64,000 nucleotides of DNA from Cercophora sp. LCS_1 (lineage: Eukaryota > Ascomycota > Sordariomycetes > Sordariales > Lasiosphaeriaceae): NCBI GenBank assembly GCA_036250225.1, contig JAPZLL010000015.1, forward strand, positions 434,001 through 498,000, in the 5' to 3' direction. Positions 31,859 to 44,024 of the stretch are shown here, in pieces. Both the position numbers and the translations under genes were made by a program. Position 1 is the first letter of the stretch, and the number at the start of each line of letters is the position of its first letter. The notes below the pieces were generated by a model. It was not told the origin of the DNA, searched no databases, and saw only the letters and a program-made list of their open reading frames with translations.

Positions 31859-34800
31859 ATGTCAGTTCAGTCCTGTCCAGTATCCGGCATGGCCGGCGCC
31901 CGGTGTCCCGCCGGCTCGGTTGCCGGGCGGAGTCGAGCGGGCAGCCGCGTGGGACCTCGCGGTTGTTCGTTCTCGGGATACACACAGCCGGGGGACATTC
32001 ACGCTGCCTTTGATGTAAGTCCCCCCGCCATGTCTCGTGGCTCAGCTTACCGGGAACAGATTCCAAGAGGCGTCGACGCGGAGGAGTGGTTGCGCATGAG
32101 GGAGCGCAAGTCTATCAACGAGGTCCTCTACAGGAACATCCCGTCGGTGCAGGAGATCAGCAAGATGAAGAACATCGACACGCTCAACGCCAGCGAGCAA
32201 GACCTACTTGCCGTTGCTCTTGGCGCCCCTGCCCGCCAGGTCATGATTCGAGCCGAGGAGATTGGGTCAGCAACGGGATGGAAGGATGGATACCTCAGCG
32301 CCGAGCATGGCTTTTGCCCACCCGACTACAGCGAAGCCCCTGGTGCTCTCGCCAACTCTCCGGGGAGGATATGGTCCGATTTGTGTGAGAGGATGCCGGG
32401 TTGTGTTGCCAGAGGACGGGTACGAGAGTCGATCGCCGCATTGCCCCTGGTCAGCGGTACGGAGGACATGATCCCGGACAAGGCACTCTGGGCCGCTGTC
32501 GTTGCTTTGGGCATGCTCTGCTCCATCTACCGATACGAAGACAAGAATGACGGCCACGAGGGCGTGACGATCAACGCCAAGGCGTACAAGCCCAACTGCG
32601 AGATGGGAGACGACCTCGGGGAGGAGCTTGTTGGCATTCCCCGGTGCATCGCCCTCCCCTACTGGCAGGTTTCACGGAGACTAGGCCGATCCATTCCCCA
32701 CCTTACCTTCTTCGATCAGTCCTCGTTCAATATGAAGGTCAAGGATCCGACCTCGACCTACCCCTATGTTGGCCGATTCGACAACATGGAGATGCGCTGG
32801 CCTGTCTTTGGCGAGAGGACAGAGATGGCTTTCCAGAAGGGCTGTGCCGAGACCTCAGGTGAGTTTGTCGGCGCGAGTTTGTTCGCGGTGCTAACTCGGT
32901 CCAGCATCCTTCCAACACGGGCCCGACGCCATTGCAAGCTGCCAGGAACACGTCATGAACCGAAACGTCGAGGGCCTCCTCCGAGAGATGATCCGCCTCA
33001 AGGAGATTCTCGAGCGGATGCCAAACGCCTTCCACTCCATCAACACCAACCCCAGCTCCGGCGAAAACTACGTGCCCGGCCACCAGTGGATCCGATGGGG
33101 CAAATTCTCTGCGCCCCTCAGCAAGCGCTGCCCTGCATCGTCCGGGCTTCAGTTCCCCCCCTTCCTCGTCATGGATGCCTTCCTCGGCCGCAAGAAATAC
33201 GACTCATTCCTCGGCGCTGAGGGCCTTCACTTGAGAGCCTGGCTCCCTTCCAACCTGAGGGCCTTCATCGCCGCTATCGAATACCACTACCGCATTCCCG
33301 AATTTGTGAAGCAGTCCGGCGACCCAAGGCTGATGGGCGTGATGGATGGTATTGTTGAGGCGTACACTGGAGAGCGCGGCTTCATGGGCACCCATCGTTA
33401 CAAGGTCTTTGGTATCCTCGAGATTGCCAGCAAGACTGGTCGTACCGAGACCAACGGCTTGTCGGGGAACAGTGATCCTGACGGCAAACCCTGGGAGGAG
33501 ACGCACAGGCAGTTCTCCGAGGCCATGAAGGAGCGACTCGAGCCTTTCAGGGGCAACATCACCATCGAACCCAACGAGATGCGTGGCACATTCGAGGAGT
33601 GCCGCTACAAGTCCCGCGTCCTCACCCGTTCATACGTCGACACAGACCCGAAGCGTTCGATCGCCATGGTGACCCTCGATCTTCAGAACACCGGCATCAC
33701 GTTCCAGCCGGGTGACCGTCTTGCCGTCATGCCTTTGAACAGCTGGGCCGAGTGCGCCAAAGTTGCCGCCGCCCTTGGCTTGGCCGAGTACCTTGATTAT
33801 CGTGTCACTCTTAACGCCAAGTGGCAGCGATTCGCCCAGCACCTCGGCGCTGTCTCCCACACCTCGACACCGCAGCTCACGGTCAAGGACATCTTGAGAC
33901 GTGGACATCTCGCGCCCATCACCAAGGATCTCGCTCTTCGCGTTCACGATCTGCTGCGTGCATCCTCGAGCACCGTCATCAAGGTTTTGGCTACTGAGGA
34001 GTGGCCCATCCGTGGCTCGCTTGGTGACCTCCTGCAAGGTGCCGTGACCGACACCAACCCACACATCTGGGACAAGGCGTTCGACCTGACTGGCGACTTT
34101 GAGTGGCTCAGCGAGCTGGTTCCTGTCGAAGTTCCCCGAACGTATTCGATCTCCAGCTATTCCCAGGAGCTGCTTCCTTCTACTGTCGACCTCACGATCT
34201 CCCGCGCAGAGTACAAGCTCTGCTCGACCTTTGCTGGAAATGAGGAGTTCACCTGCGCCGGTGTTGGCAGTGGTTTCCTGAACCCTTTTGTCGGCTCTGG
34301 CGACGAGATGATCGAGACAGACGAGGACATGCTCATCGGCGTATCAAGGCCTCTCAACTTCCAGCTGCCCATTGACCGTGCTGCACCCTGCGCCTACTTT
34401 GCTGGCGGTAGTGGCATCGCTCCCTTCCGCAGCTTCTGGCAAGCCCGTCTTGCCTCTCACAACAACGCCGCCGGACGCGATCTTCTGTATCTTGGTGTGC
34501 AATCAAGGGAGAAATTCTGCTATGAGGAGGAGCTGAGAGAATACATCGACGCGGGTCTCATGGAGGTTCACCTTGCCTTTTCTCGCGACAAGAGGGGACT
34601 CGTGTACGACAGACGCACTCATGATCTTGTCGAGAAGGAGATGCCTCCCCGCTACATCGATGCTCTCATCGTTGAACAAGCTGCAACAATCTCGGAGCTT
34701 GTTATGTCTAAGAAGCAGGGCGGTCTCGGCGGCTATCTCTATGTCTGCGGATCCGTCGCTGTCTTTGACTCGGTCATGAATGGAATCCGCAAAGCCATCT

Positions 34801-36719
34801 ACAACCACTGCAGCTCGACGATGGAGGCATCTGAGATGATCATCAACAAGGCTTTCGCCGAGCGCCGGTTCATGCTGGACGTCTTCATGACGCCCAAGCC
34901 TCTCCCCTGCAACCTTCCCACGATCCCCCTCTCGCAGCTCGCTCGCCACACCGGCCACCGCCCGGACAGCCGCATGTGGATCAGCGTCCATGGCAAGGTC
35001 TACGACGTCACCGACTTCTGCCCAATGCACCCCGGTGGCACCCTCATCATCAAGTCCAACGCCGGTGTTGATTGCTCCAAGTCGTTTGACAACCTGGCCC
35101 ACACCAACAACCCCGAGGTCAGCAGTCTCCTGACCAAGTATTTCATTGGCCAGTTGACTCCCAAGCCCGACTTCCACCAGTGCCCCGAGCTGGGCGACCT
35201 GTACGATCTGTGGGCGGCCTACCTTCGCACCACTGTCGAGACGCTTGTAGCTCACCAGTTCGAGATGTACGAGATTATGGGCGCCAGTGATGACGGAACC
35301 AGCGATAAGTATCTCCGTGGCTCCGAGAACGTTTGGTCGCGTGAGCACCTCATCAACATCGGCCTTGGCGTTCGCATGTTCTACGACTACCAGTCGCGTC
35401 TCCTTCAGGGCGGGTTTGCAGCCTTGTTCGGCCCCAAGCTGCAAGAGCTCGTGCTCAAGCTCTCTTTCACGCTCGCCGATGCGTCGTCCGCCGGAACTAG
35501 GATGCGTCTTCCTGATGTTCTCGGCATCATTGCCCGCGCAAAGACATCGTCCGATGCCGTCAAGACGTCTCAGGAGGTGGCGCTTGTGGGTCAGTATGTG
35601 TGCGACAGCAGCAGCAATGTCCGGTTTGCCGAGCGCGGTATCTTCAACTACGCGACCAAGAGCGTCGAGCTCGACATTGAGCTCCTGGAGGACATCCGGG
35701 AAGAGGCGTGCCACGGCATGGACGCCTTTGAGAGTGTCATGGCCATGGACGCCAAGACTGATAACCAGCGCCTGTCGGTCCTGGCCACGTTCTTGATGCA
35801 AACCCTGGAGCGCATGGCTAAGCGGCTCGAGATTTTCTACGCCAAGCTTGCGCAGCACAAGGTGTACAAGCCCGAGCTTGAGCGCAACCCCGCAAGGTCT
35901 CGGTGGAACCTTGTTCGTCGCAAGATCAAGGACGGATCTTTCTTCATTCTCACCCAGGAGACCGTTCTCGGCGCTGCTCCTGCCTATGTCTCGGCTCACA
36001 ACCGTGGCACCAGTGTCGACTTTGACGGTGTGATGAGTCGCATCCAGGCAAGCATTCGCAACGCGCCGCAGCCCAGTCCGGTGCCGCAGACACTCAATGC
36101 CATGCATCTTGCTCGGGCGAGCACGCCGCCGGCCGAGACCAACGCGATGGCCACACACGAGAACAACAGCGCGATGCGAGCCATGTCCAGCTTCATCAAT
36201 GCCAACATGCGCTCCATTCGCAGGCTAAGCAAGGTACCGCCGATGCAGTTGACCCTAGAGCAGCTGCAAGCTGCCGTCGCACAACAGGAGAGCCCGACTC
36301 TTGGGAGGCCACCCACACCACCTTCTAGCAATGGATCCGTCACACGGGTCAACACGCTGGAGCGACTGATGGCCGCACAGAACGGCAAGGCACTCAACGC
36401 ACGCGGCGGGATGAGCCCGATGGCGGCTGGTCCTACGGTCCGCTCTCCGCCAACACCGCCTCTTGACCCGACTACCGCGTTGAACGCCATGATGGGCAAG
36501 CTCAACGTCCGCGCAAGGGGCAGCTCGGTGCCGCCATCGCCAGCCATGTCGGCAACCAGTGGAGGTCGACAGGCCCGGGCGATGAGCATCAGATCGGTGC
36601 CGATTCCGATTGCCGTGCCCACACATCAGGGGCACTCGGCCAAGTCATCGACCAACTCGTTGAGGACATTTAGATTGGGCAGTGATAGGCCCCCTATTAA
36701 GATCGCCCCCACTTTCTAG
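31859..36719 (+). CDS. IDO-like dioxygenase fused to FAD/NAD(P)H reductase and cytochrome b5
   Basis: Exons 31859-32014, 32060-32858 and 32905-36719 (GTAAGT...AACAG; GTGAGT, CTAAC branch, CCAG) give 1589 residues. Residues about 55-500 match indoleamine 2,3-dioxygenase. The landmarks are LPYWQVSRRLGRSIPHLTFF, a LPSNLRAFI...PEFV block, and GTHRYKVFG, whose His (about 482) aligns with the proximal heme ligand. About 520-960 is a ferredoxin-reductase-like FAD/NAD(P)H module of the P450-reductase/sulfite-reductase type: RTYSISSYS (about 730), FAGGSGIAPFRSFW (about 815), YLYVCGSVAVFDSV (about 930). No flavodoxin (FMN) domain is visible. About 990-1070 is cytochrome b5, with HPGG near 1026 and a second His (DNLAHT) near 1051. 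A helical region and a Ser/Pro-rich tail (after about 1370) follow. The likely path is NAD(P)H to FAD to b5 heme to dioxygenase heme. Trp or another indole is the guessed substrate. Confidence 0.85.
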
Positions 36720-38034
36720 ACGGCGATGTTTGAGGATGTTACATTTCCATACGGATATGATGGGTACAGAAAAGCCGAAGGGTATCAGACCACAGAGACA
36801 TTATTCTTATTGTATTTATATATTTGGGTGGCGGAGTGAATATACTTCTTGGACATGTCAATCATTCATGAACTTGCAATGTGCCTGTTGTTCAGTGTCA
36901 CGTTGCCCAGCGGCATGAAACCCTGCACTTGCCGTAGCTTAGGCCTTGTTTAGTCGCACATGGAGCACAGAAACGGTGCCAGGCATCGCCCCTTTGCGGT
37001 TAATCGTGTCATCACTGCAATTTGCACGCCGCGCGAGGAGACATCTAAGCTCTCAATGACCCAAAAAGAAAATACGAAAGTGGAGCTAAGTCCGATTTTC
37101 TGCCTCTTGGACTGAGAGATGATTGCTTGCTCGGAATGCTATGATAAGAATATCAGGTTGGTTCTTCTGGAGGTAGACGCAAGTTCAATTTTCCGGGCCC
37201 GCCCCGGGCCCGGTAATCCTTCAAGCTGATTATCCGCGGATCTAGGACTTTGAGGCATTGGAAGCGAAGATGAATCGCGAGATTCAAAACCCCGACGGGA
37301 AACTCATTTGAGGACGGGATAAAGTAAAAGAGAAGCAAAACGCCTCGCATTCAATGGGAAACATATTGCAGGGCCACAAAGGAGAGAGTTGTGCTGCTGG
37401 AAGTGATCAGCCACGAAGGATTCAGCCTGGAGTCGTCACTGCGGAACACAGCGCAACGACGCTTCATTAATTTGTCTTGGCCACCGTTACACAGCCCCTG
37501 CCCCCGCCCTTCTAGGTAGACCATGTCGTATTAGGCTGCAGATGCGGGCGCCCAATTACCTACCTATCGAAAGTAGGGTTATGCTTCTGACAACGTAAGG
37601 TACCTAGCCCAACCACCACTGCATCATCTCAAGTATTCAACACCGCAAGGCCCAAAGCGTGCTCAGGCGGAAAGCAAACCAAAACTCTGTTGGCAACTTG
37701 GACAGTTAAGGACTTGGGTAGGCAGGTGGTTAGGACTTGCTCGTTCAATCAGCCGGCTCCGACTTGTTGTTGAATGCCGCGCTGTGCCACGCTGCGCATG
37801 TTCCTTCGCACGTCCACTGTGGGAATAAGTGATGAATACTGCATGTCAGCGTCACGTCCAAGCCCCGGTGCCAATTCCGGACCGCGTCGTCAACGGGCAA
37901 GGCATCACGCCGTGCCCCCGACGCGTCGGGCAACTCCAGAATACTTCATAAAAGAGACCTTCGTCCCTGCTTACCGCCCGCATCCTGGGATGTGTTGTTG
38001 ACAACCTCTACGGCTTCCTTTTATTGCGTTCGCA
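36720..38034. other. Intergenic, no gene seen
   Basis: 3' region of the fusion gene and promoter of the peptidase gene. A TATA-like CATAAAA lies near 37947. No supported gene. Confidence 0.5.
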
Positions 38035-40370
38035 ATGAAGAACTTTGCACGAGCATTGTGCCTGACGCCGGCGTGCGTTGAGCTCGGTGCTGAATACGTC
38101 AAGAATCTGTCGCCCAACTACAAGACTCTCGATCCATGCGCTGGCGACTTTCACGAGATGGTGTGTGGCGGGTTCCGCGAGCGACACACTTTAGAACCTG
38201 GCGAGCCGTCGTTGTCTATGATAGACCTCCTTGCCGATGTATGAACCACCATCAGGGCTTTAAACAATCCATCAAATGTTGACAAATGCACAGAAAGGCA
38301 TGGAAACCGTCAAGGCCGTAATCGAAGGCCCGTATCCCGGCCTGTCGAATCATTCCAACTACTCGCCGCAGAGACTGCGAACCCGGGATCAGGACGCGGC
38401 GGCCGTCGACGAGGAGAACTTCAACCTGATGAAGGTAGCCTACACATCGTGCATGAACGAAAAGGCAATCGAAGAGGCGGGAACGCAGCCCATTACGCAG
38501 TTGTTGGAGCAGTTGATTGCCACATTTCCCTCGTCCGAAACCCGCGACTGGTCCGACGCACTCGTCATGCTCCACCAAATTGGTTATTCCCAGATTGTCA
38601 GACCGGAGGTATATTTTACAACTGACGCTAACCTGTATGTCTCGGTGCAAGTTCTTCTTAACTCGTTGCTGGAGGGAGCCAAGAACTTTGAAAACGCCAC
38701 CCTGGTGCAAGAGTACACGTCCGTTGTTGGCGAGCTCTTGGACAAGATCTCGCCTCGCAAATCCCAGGATACGGCCAAGTTGGCTGATGATGTCGTCCAA
38801 TTTGAGAAGCGCCTGATGCAAGTCAACATGGACCGGGACTGTAAGTGATATCATCACCTGTGATCCCGAATGCCGCAATCATGCGTGCACAAGCTACCTA
38901 GGTATTGTCCCTAACTGACATTGTGACGCAGACAGAAACACAACCCTCGACGAAATGAGAAACGAATCCGGGGAGCTTCGTTTTGACAAGATCGTGACCA
39001 GCCTTGCGCCGCGTGACTACAATCCCCAGGGTGCCAGAATCGAGATGCCAAAATCCGGTGTTCTCGCCAACATCACCAAGGTCCTAGCCGACACCCCCAA
39101 GGAGATTGTCGAGTCGTATCTGATCGTCAGGGCTATTGTGGGAACAAGCCGCATCGTGGAAGCACCAGCTGTTTTTGCACGGCTCGAAAAGCTGAGAGCG
39201 GCCGTCTCGACCAACCCAAACCCGATCCCACCGTCAGCGGAGCCTCGCTCCGATTTCTGCATCGACTTTGTCCAGTACGGGCTGGGCTGGATCCTCAGCC
39301 GGTTCTTTGTCGAGCACGCATTCTCGGCCCACGGCAAAGAGGTTGCCGACGCCATGATCCGCAGCATCCGGACCGTGTACGTCGACCGATTCAAGGCGCT
39401 CGACTGGATGGACGACGCGACCAAAGCCGAAGCCATCAGAAAGGTTGAACTCATGGAGCAACTTATGGGCTATCCAGTCAAGGTAAACACAATTCATTTT
39501 CCCCTTATCCCTCGGCTGAGTGTCTCTAACCGACATTTGATGTCACAGGAACCCATCAACCTCTCGGACCCTTTTTCCCTCCAACGCTACTACGCCGGCG
39601 TCAACATCACCACCTCGTACTTTGCCAACGACCTGGCCTTCACCGCCTGGGCCACCACCCGCTCCTGGAAGGCCCTCACCAACCCCGTCAACGAGCTCCT
39701 GAGCAAACAATGGCCGACCTACGTCCTCCCCACCATCGTCGACGCCTTCTACGCGTCCAGAAACAACATCATGATCTTCCCCGCCGCCATTCTCCAATCG
39801 CCTTTTTTCCACGAAGACCTCCCGCCCGCCGTCAACTACGGCGCGTTCGGCGCCGTGGCGGGTCACGAAGTCTCGCACGCCTTCGACACAAAGGGCATGA
39901 CCTATGACGCGGACGGCGTCCAGCGTAACTGGTGGGGCAATGAGACACTCGATGAATATAACAGACGGGTATCCTGTTTCGTGAACCAATTCTCCAACTA
40001 CACCGTCAAGGTGCCAGGGAGCGACATGGTGCCGTTAAAAGTGGACGGGAACCGGACGCTGGCGGAGAACCTGGCTGATTCGGCGGGGCTGGTGGCGTCG
40101 CATCAGGCCTGGGCGAAGAGCGTTGAGGAGGCCCCGGGTGGGTTGAAGAATTTACCGGGGCTAGAGGGGGTTTTCACGCCCGAGCAGTTGTTTTTTGTGG
40201 CGTATGCGAATGTCTGGTGCCACAAGACGACGGAGAAGGGGCTTGAGAATGAGGTCAAGCGGAGTCATGCGCCTAGTTTGGTTAGGGCGAAGGGAACGTT
40301 GGAGAATTCGAGGGCGTTTAAGGAGGCGTTTGGGTGTAAGGTGAGGGAGCCGACTTGTGAGTTGTGGTAG
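38035..40370 (+). CDS. M13 family (neprilysin-like) zinc metallopeptidase
   Basis: Exons 38035-38238, 38294-38840, 38932-39482 and 39549-40370 give 707 residues. Zinc site: GHEVSHAFD (His 540, Glu 541, His 544) and downstream ENLADSAG (Glu about 607, Asp about 611). The family's C-terminal Cys-x-x-Trp is present as CELW. The N-terminus begins directly with the ectodomain pattern (CLTPAC...LDPCAGDFHEMVCGG). No signal peptide or membrane anchor is visible, so a short upstream exon may be missing or the start truncated. In place of the NAFY/NAYY substrate-binding motif it reads VDAFYASRNN, an Asn-to-Asp change. M13 enzymes cleave peptides on the N-terminal side of hydrophobic residues, usually outside the cell. 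Confidence 0.85.
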
Positions 40371-41323
40371 ACGCGTGGCTGAGGGTGGGATTTTTGTTCA
40401 AGTTGGTCTATGAGACAAACCTGGGCACGAGTATACCACGCCCAAGTAATATATTATTTACCCCAAATTGTGCCCGGCTCAGTCCCTACTTGGTATTTGC
40501 TCAAACTGACTCACCTTTATGTAAACTGAACAGTATTTTCGATACACTGCAATACAATATACCAAGTCCCTTTGACTTTAAGTAAATATGCCCGGAACTA
40601 GCCCCATATCTAAAAATAACTAAAATTAGTCATCACATAAAAAATAAACAATCTTACCTTTACCTCTTATATTTTCTTTTATATTACTTACTTAGCTGCC
40701 AATAACTTGTGCCCTCTACCCTCCAAATCTTATATCTGTATTCCTTTCATGCACTTCTACTTCCATTCTTCAATATCCTCACAGGTCGTAACGCATAGCG
40801 ATATTTAGCTAGCAAAATAGAAGTACAAATCCTGTTACACTAATTCTTGACCGTTTTAATTGAAACTGAACCATATAAGGTTCTTATATCTAATTATCCA
40901 TGCGTTCAGTTTTTACAAAGATGCAAGCTCTGTAGTGGGGGGGAGGGGGGGGGGTGTGGCTGCGGTGCGAAGTTGGCACTCTGGCGGGCGGTGGTGTCGC
41001 AGGCCGATTACGGATCTATCGAGCGGGGTCCGCCGCGGATCCTCATGCTTTGAGGGAGGGGGTTTTGTGAGCCGCAGATCGCCGCTCCAACTGCGATTTG
41101 GCCGTCCAATACTGTTCAGCTGCTTCGAGTGAGGCCGGATACTACTTGATTCTTTCTGTACCTTTCTCTATATCGAGAAATCGAGAGCGTGAGTTTGACT
41201 GCGAAGGGCTAACTCGTCGCCTTGGCGAGCACTGACTCAACCCACTCCCCTCCCCCCCCGGAACATCAGGGGTTCCTTCCATCGAATTACCGTTAAAGTA
41301 GTCAAGACCAGCCACCGAGTACC
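40371..41323. other. A+T-rich intergenic stretch and G-run
   Basis: About 40440-40920 is strongly A+T-rich with many TA dinucleotides, in contrast to the GC-rich genes around it. A G7-A-G10 tract sits at 40937-40954. No gene seen. It may be a RIP-mutated relic, but no repeat partner is present in the window. Confidence 0.55.
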
Positions 41324-43219
41324 ATGCGCCTCCTAGAACGGGATGGGGACGGCCAGTTCCACTTGACACCTGACCTCCCCAACCATATGCTCCCACCGTA
41401 CGCGATACTGTCGCACGTCTGGGGGCCCGAAGAGGTTACCTTCAAGGATATGGTTGACGGGACAGCAAGGAATAAAGCCGGCTACGCCAAGATTCAATTC
41501 TGTGGGGATCAAGCCTGGAAAGACCAAGTGCAGCACTTCTGGGTGGATACATGCTGCATCGATAAGACCAACAGCACCGAGCTTCAGACAGCCATCAACT
41601 CAATGTTTCGGTGGTACAGCAATGCAACCAGATGCTACGTCTATCTTACGGATATCCCAGTCCCTGGTATTGGCACGGACGAAGAGTCTGAGTCTAGTTG
41701 GGAACCGGCTTTCCGAGCGCACAAATGGTTCACTCGGGGCTGGACCCTCCAAGAACTCCTTGCGCCGAAATCCGTTGTTTTCTATGCGCAAGACGGGCGG
41801 TATCTTGGCGACAAGCGTTCTCTTGAGGTGCAAATCCACGAAGCAACGGGCATTGCGATTCTGGCACTCAGGGGCGGTGACCTAGGTCAATTCGGCACTG
41901 AGGCACGTTTCAGCTGGGCAGAAACCCGGCAGACCACCGTTGAGGAAGACTGGGCATACTCTCTCCTGGGTATCTTTGGCGTCTTCATGCCCCTCATCTA
42001 CGGCGAAGGGAAATATAATGCAATCCGTCGACTCGAACAGGAGGTCAACGACGCGTCAACACGCGGCGATGGCACAACTCGGTACGTTTTGCTGCTATTT
42101 CTTAACCCTGGGGGCTTCTCACTGACACGTGCGCCCTAGCAGCGACCTCCATCCCTTGCGCGAGCACCGGCCACTTGCAAGGCTCACCGTGTCCGTCAAC
42201 GAAATTAGCATACGCACCGCCGTGGCCGGCATCCGGGAGAACACGCGCCTCCGCGTCTACGTGACGGCGGTTGACGGAGGCATCCGGGAGATACAATTTG
42301 AAGACTCCACTGGTTGGACGGGCGGCACCTCGCACAACGTCATTGCCAAGGGCAAGATTGGCACCCCTATTGCCGCCACCTCGCTCGGCCTCAGGAACAT
42401 TCGGGTCTACTACATTACCACCGGGAACCATCTCGGCGAAGCCGCCTGGGACGGTGAGGGCTGGTATAACGGCGTTCTTAGCAAGAGAAGCTACGATGTC
42501 GCCCCGTACTCATCCGTCTCGGCGGTTTTCCTCGGTGGCACTACAAACCTTCGGGTTTATGCCCAGCTCACTAACGACACGATCCAGGAGTGGACTTGTA
42601 AGTGCGCAATTCAGCCCAAATCACGAAGGAATCCCAGCTCACATCTTGCTCCCGTAGGTGACTCGGGCAATGGCTGGCAAGTAGGCACTAACCTGGGACC
42701 GGCGCTTCCCGGTACGCAGATTGCCGCCACAACTTGGGCCACGGACACTATTCATATCCGGTATGCCTTCTCCCTCCTTGTGCCTTCCATTCTATACGCA
42801 GCGCCTCGTAAAGATGAGTACTGACTGGCTCTTTGCGCAGTGTCTACGCCCAGGCCCAAAATCTCGATATCTTTGAAGAATGCTGGGACGGCAGCGGCTG
42901 GTACACCGGAGGCCTCAGCTTTCACAGTCCGGTGATGCGGGCGGCTTTGGCTGTGACGTTGCGGGACGGCGAGAAATTGGTCCCCAGGATCCGGCTCTAC
43001 TATGGCGCCCCCAACAACGTCATCAAGGAGACGTGCTCGGACGGCAACGGATGGTACGACGGAGACTTCATCCAGAACAGCATCCCCGCATCTAATGTTG
43101 CGGCTCTTGATGGACAACGCGTATATCTCCAGAACGGAACGGGCTACACGGCGGTGACGGAGTACGTTTGGGGCAGCAGGGGTTGGCAGTTGGGTAAGGC
43201 GGCTCTCCCGCCAGCTTAG
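41324..43219 (+). CDS. HET domain fused to six-bladed fucose-lectin propeller
   Basis: Exons 41324-42081, 42140-42597, 42658-42760 and 42841-43219 give 565 residues. Residues 1-245 are a complete HET domain: YAILSHVWG, FWVDTCCIDKTNSTELQTAI, HKWFTRGWTLQELLAP, and RQTTVEEDWAYSLLGIFGVFMP followed by LIYGEGKYNAI. Residues about 265-565 contain six repeats of the form (L/I)RVY...I.E...D..GW..G: LRVYVTAVDGG, IRVYYITTGNH, LRVYAQLTND, IRVYAQAQNLD, IRLYYGAPNN and QRVYLQNGTG, each with a later GW. Repeat number and domain length (about 300) match the Aleuria aurantia-type fucose-binding propeller. There is no signal peptide, so the lectin would act inside the cell. The HET domain is a cell-death executor; the lectin would be its recognition part (inference). 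Confidence 0.87.
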
Positions 43220-44024
43220 GTCAATTAACTACCTAGGCCGTTGTGTAGCCCCCCAGCAAGCTCTGTGTTTACTCCAATACCCCTTGACCTTCACAAAGTT
43301 CGGGTCTTCAAGGAGTTCAACTGCGACCTGGACTCGTAACCTATCCACCCAGCACCCAGGGGAGTGTTTTGAGGTTTCAAAGTGGCAGAGCATTAGGATG
43401 ATGGATTGTGAAAGGTAATGGTGAAGGCGAGCCGCATGATCTGGAGGGGTTTTTCTAGAGGTGACATTGAAGATATATGCACTTCTGCAGCCTGCAGAAC
43501 TCGCAGAGTTCCAGACCAGCCACGCGGTTCTAGAGGTTGACGCTTTCTTTGATAACCTCCATGGTTGATTTGAAAGGGAATGTGCAATGCAACGCTGTGG
43601 CGGAAGCAAAGATAGAATATGTTCTTTGAGGATGTCAAGATCAACAGCCCACAGACGTTGTGTAGTCGGGTATCTCCCATCTACTGTTCCAAGCTGGTTC
43701 ACAGGTAATAGTCACCAGTGGATCCCATGGATTAGTAAAGCGTGCGCTGCTTCATGTAAAGCTATGCAGGCAGGCCTTCTATGTCGGCTAGGTCCCAAGG
43801 TGACTCGGAAGATGTATCGTCGGCTAGCTTTGGTTGAGAAAGCGGATGTAGCCGTCAGAGCGCACAGCAAAACACCCTCGGTCCTCGGTCGGCGACGGCC
43901 CGACCCTCCCACCAACTTTATTCAGCCACAACAAAAATCTCCAAAGAAATCTGGAGAGCACCTTCAACGCCGACCCCTGGTCATCATCAGACGCAAGTCC
44001 CAACTAGGTGTTGTCACCACCAAG
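43220..44024. other. Intergenic, no gene seen
   Basis: Leader and promoter region of the next secreted gene. The open frame upstream of 44025 is not protein-like. Confidence 0.5.

Noticed and set aside
34503..36158. 551-codon open frame on the minus strand
   Set aside because: Antisense shadow of the IDO-reductase-b5 gene, a product of its GC-rich third codon positions. The plus strand carries clear reductase and b5 motifs.
8900..43219. One coordinated secondary-metabolite cluster
   Set aside because: No PKS, NRPS or terpene cyclase, no cluster-type transporter and no pathway regulator; the shared theme is recognition and secretion rather than metabolism.
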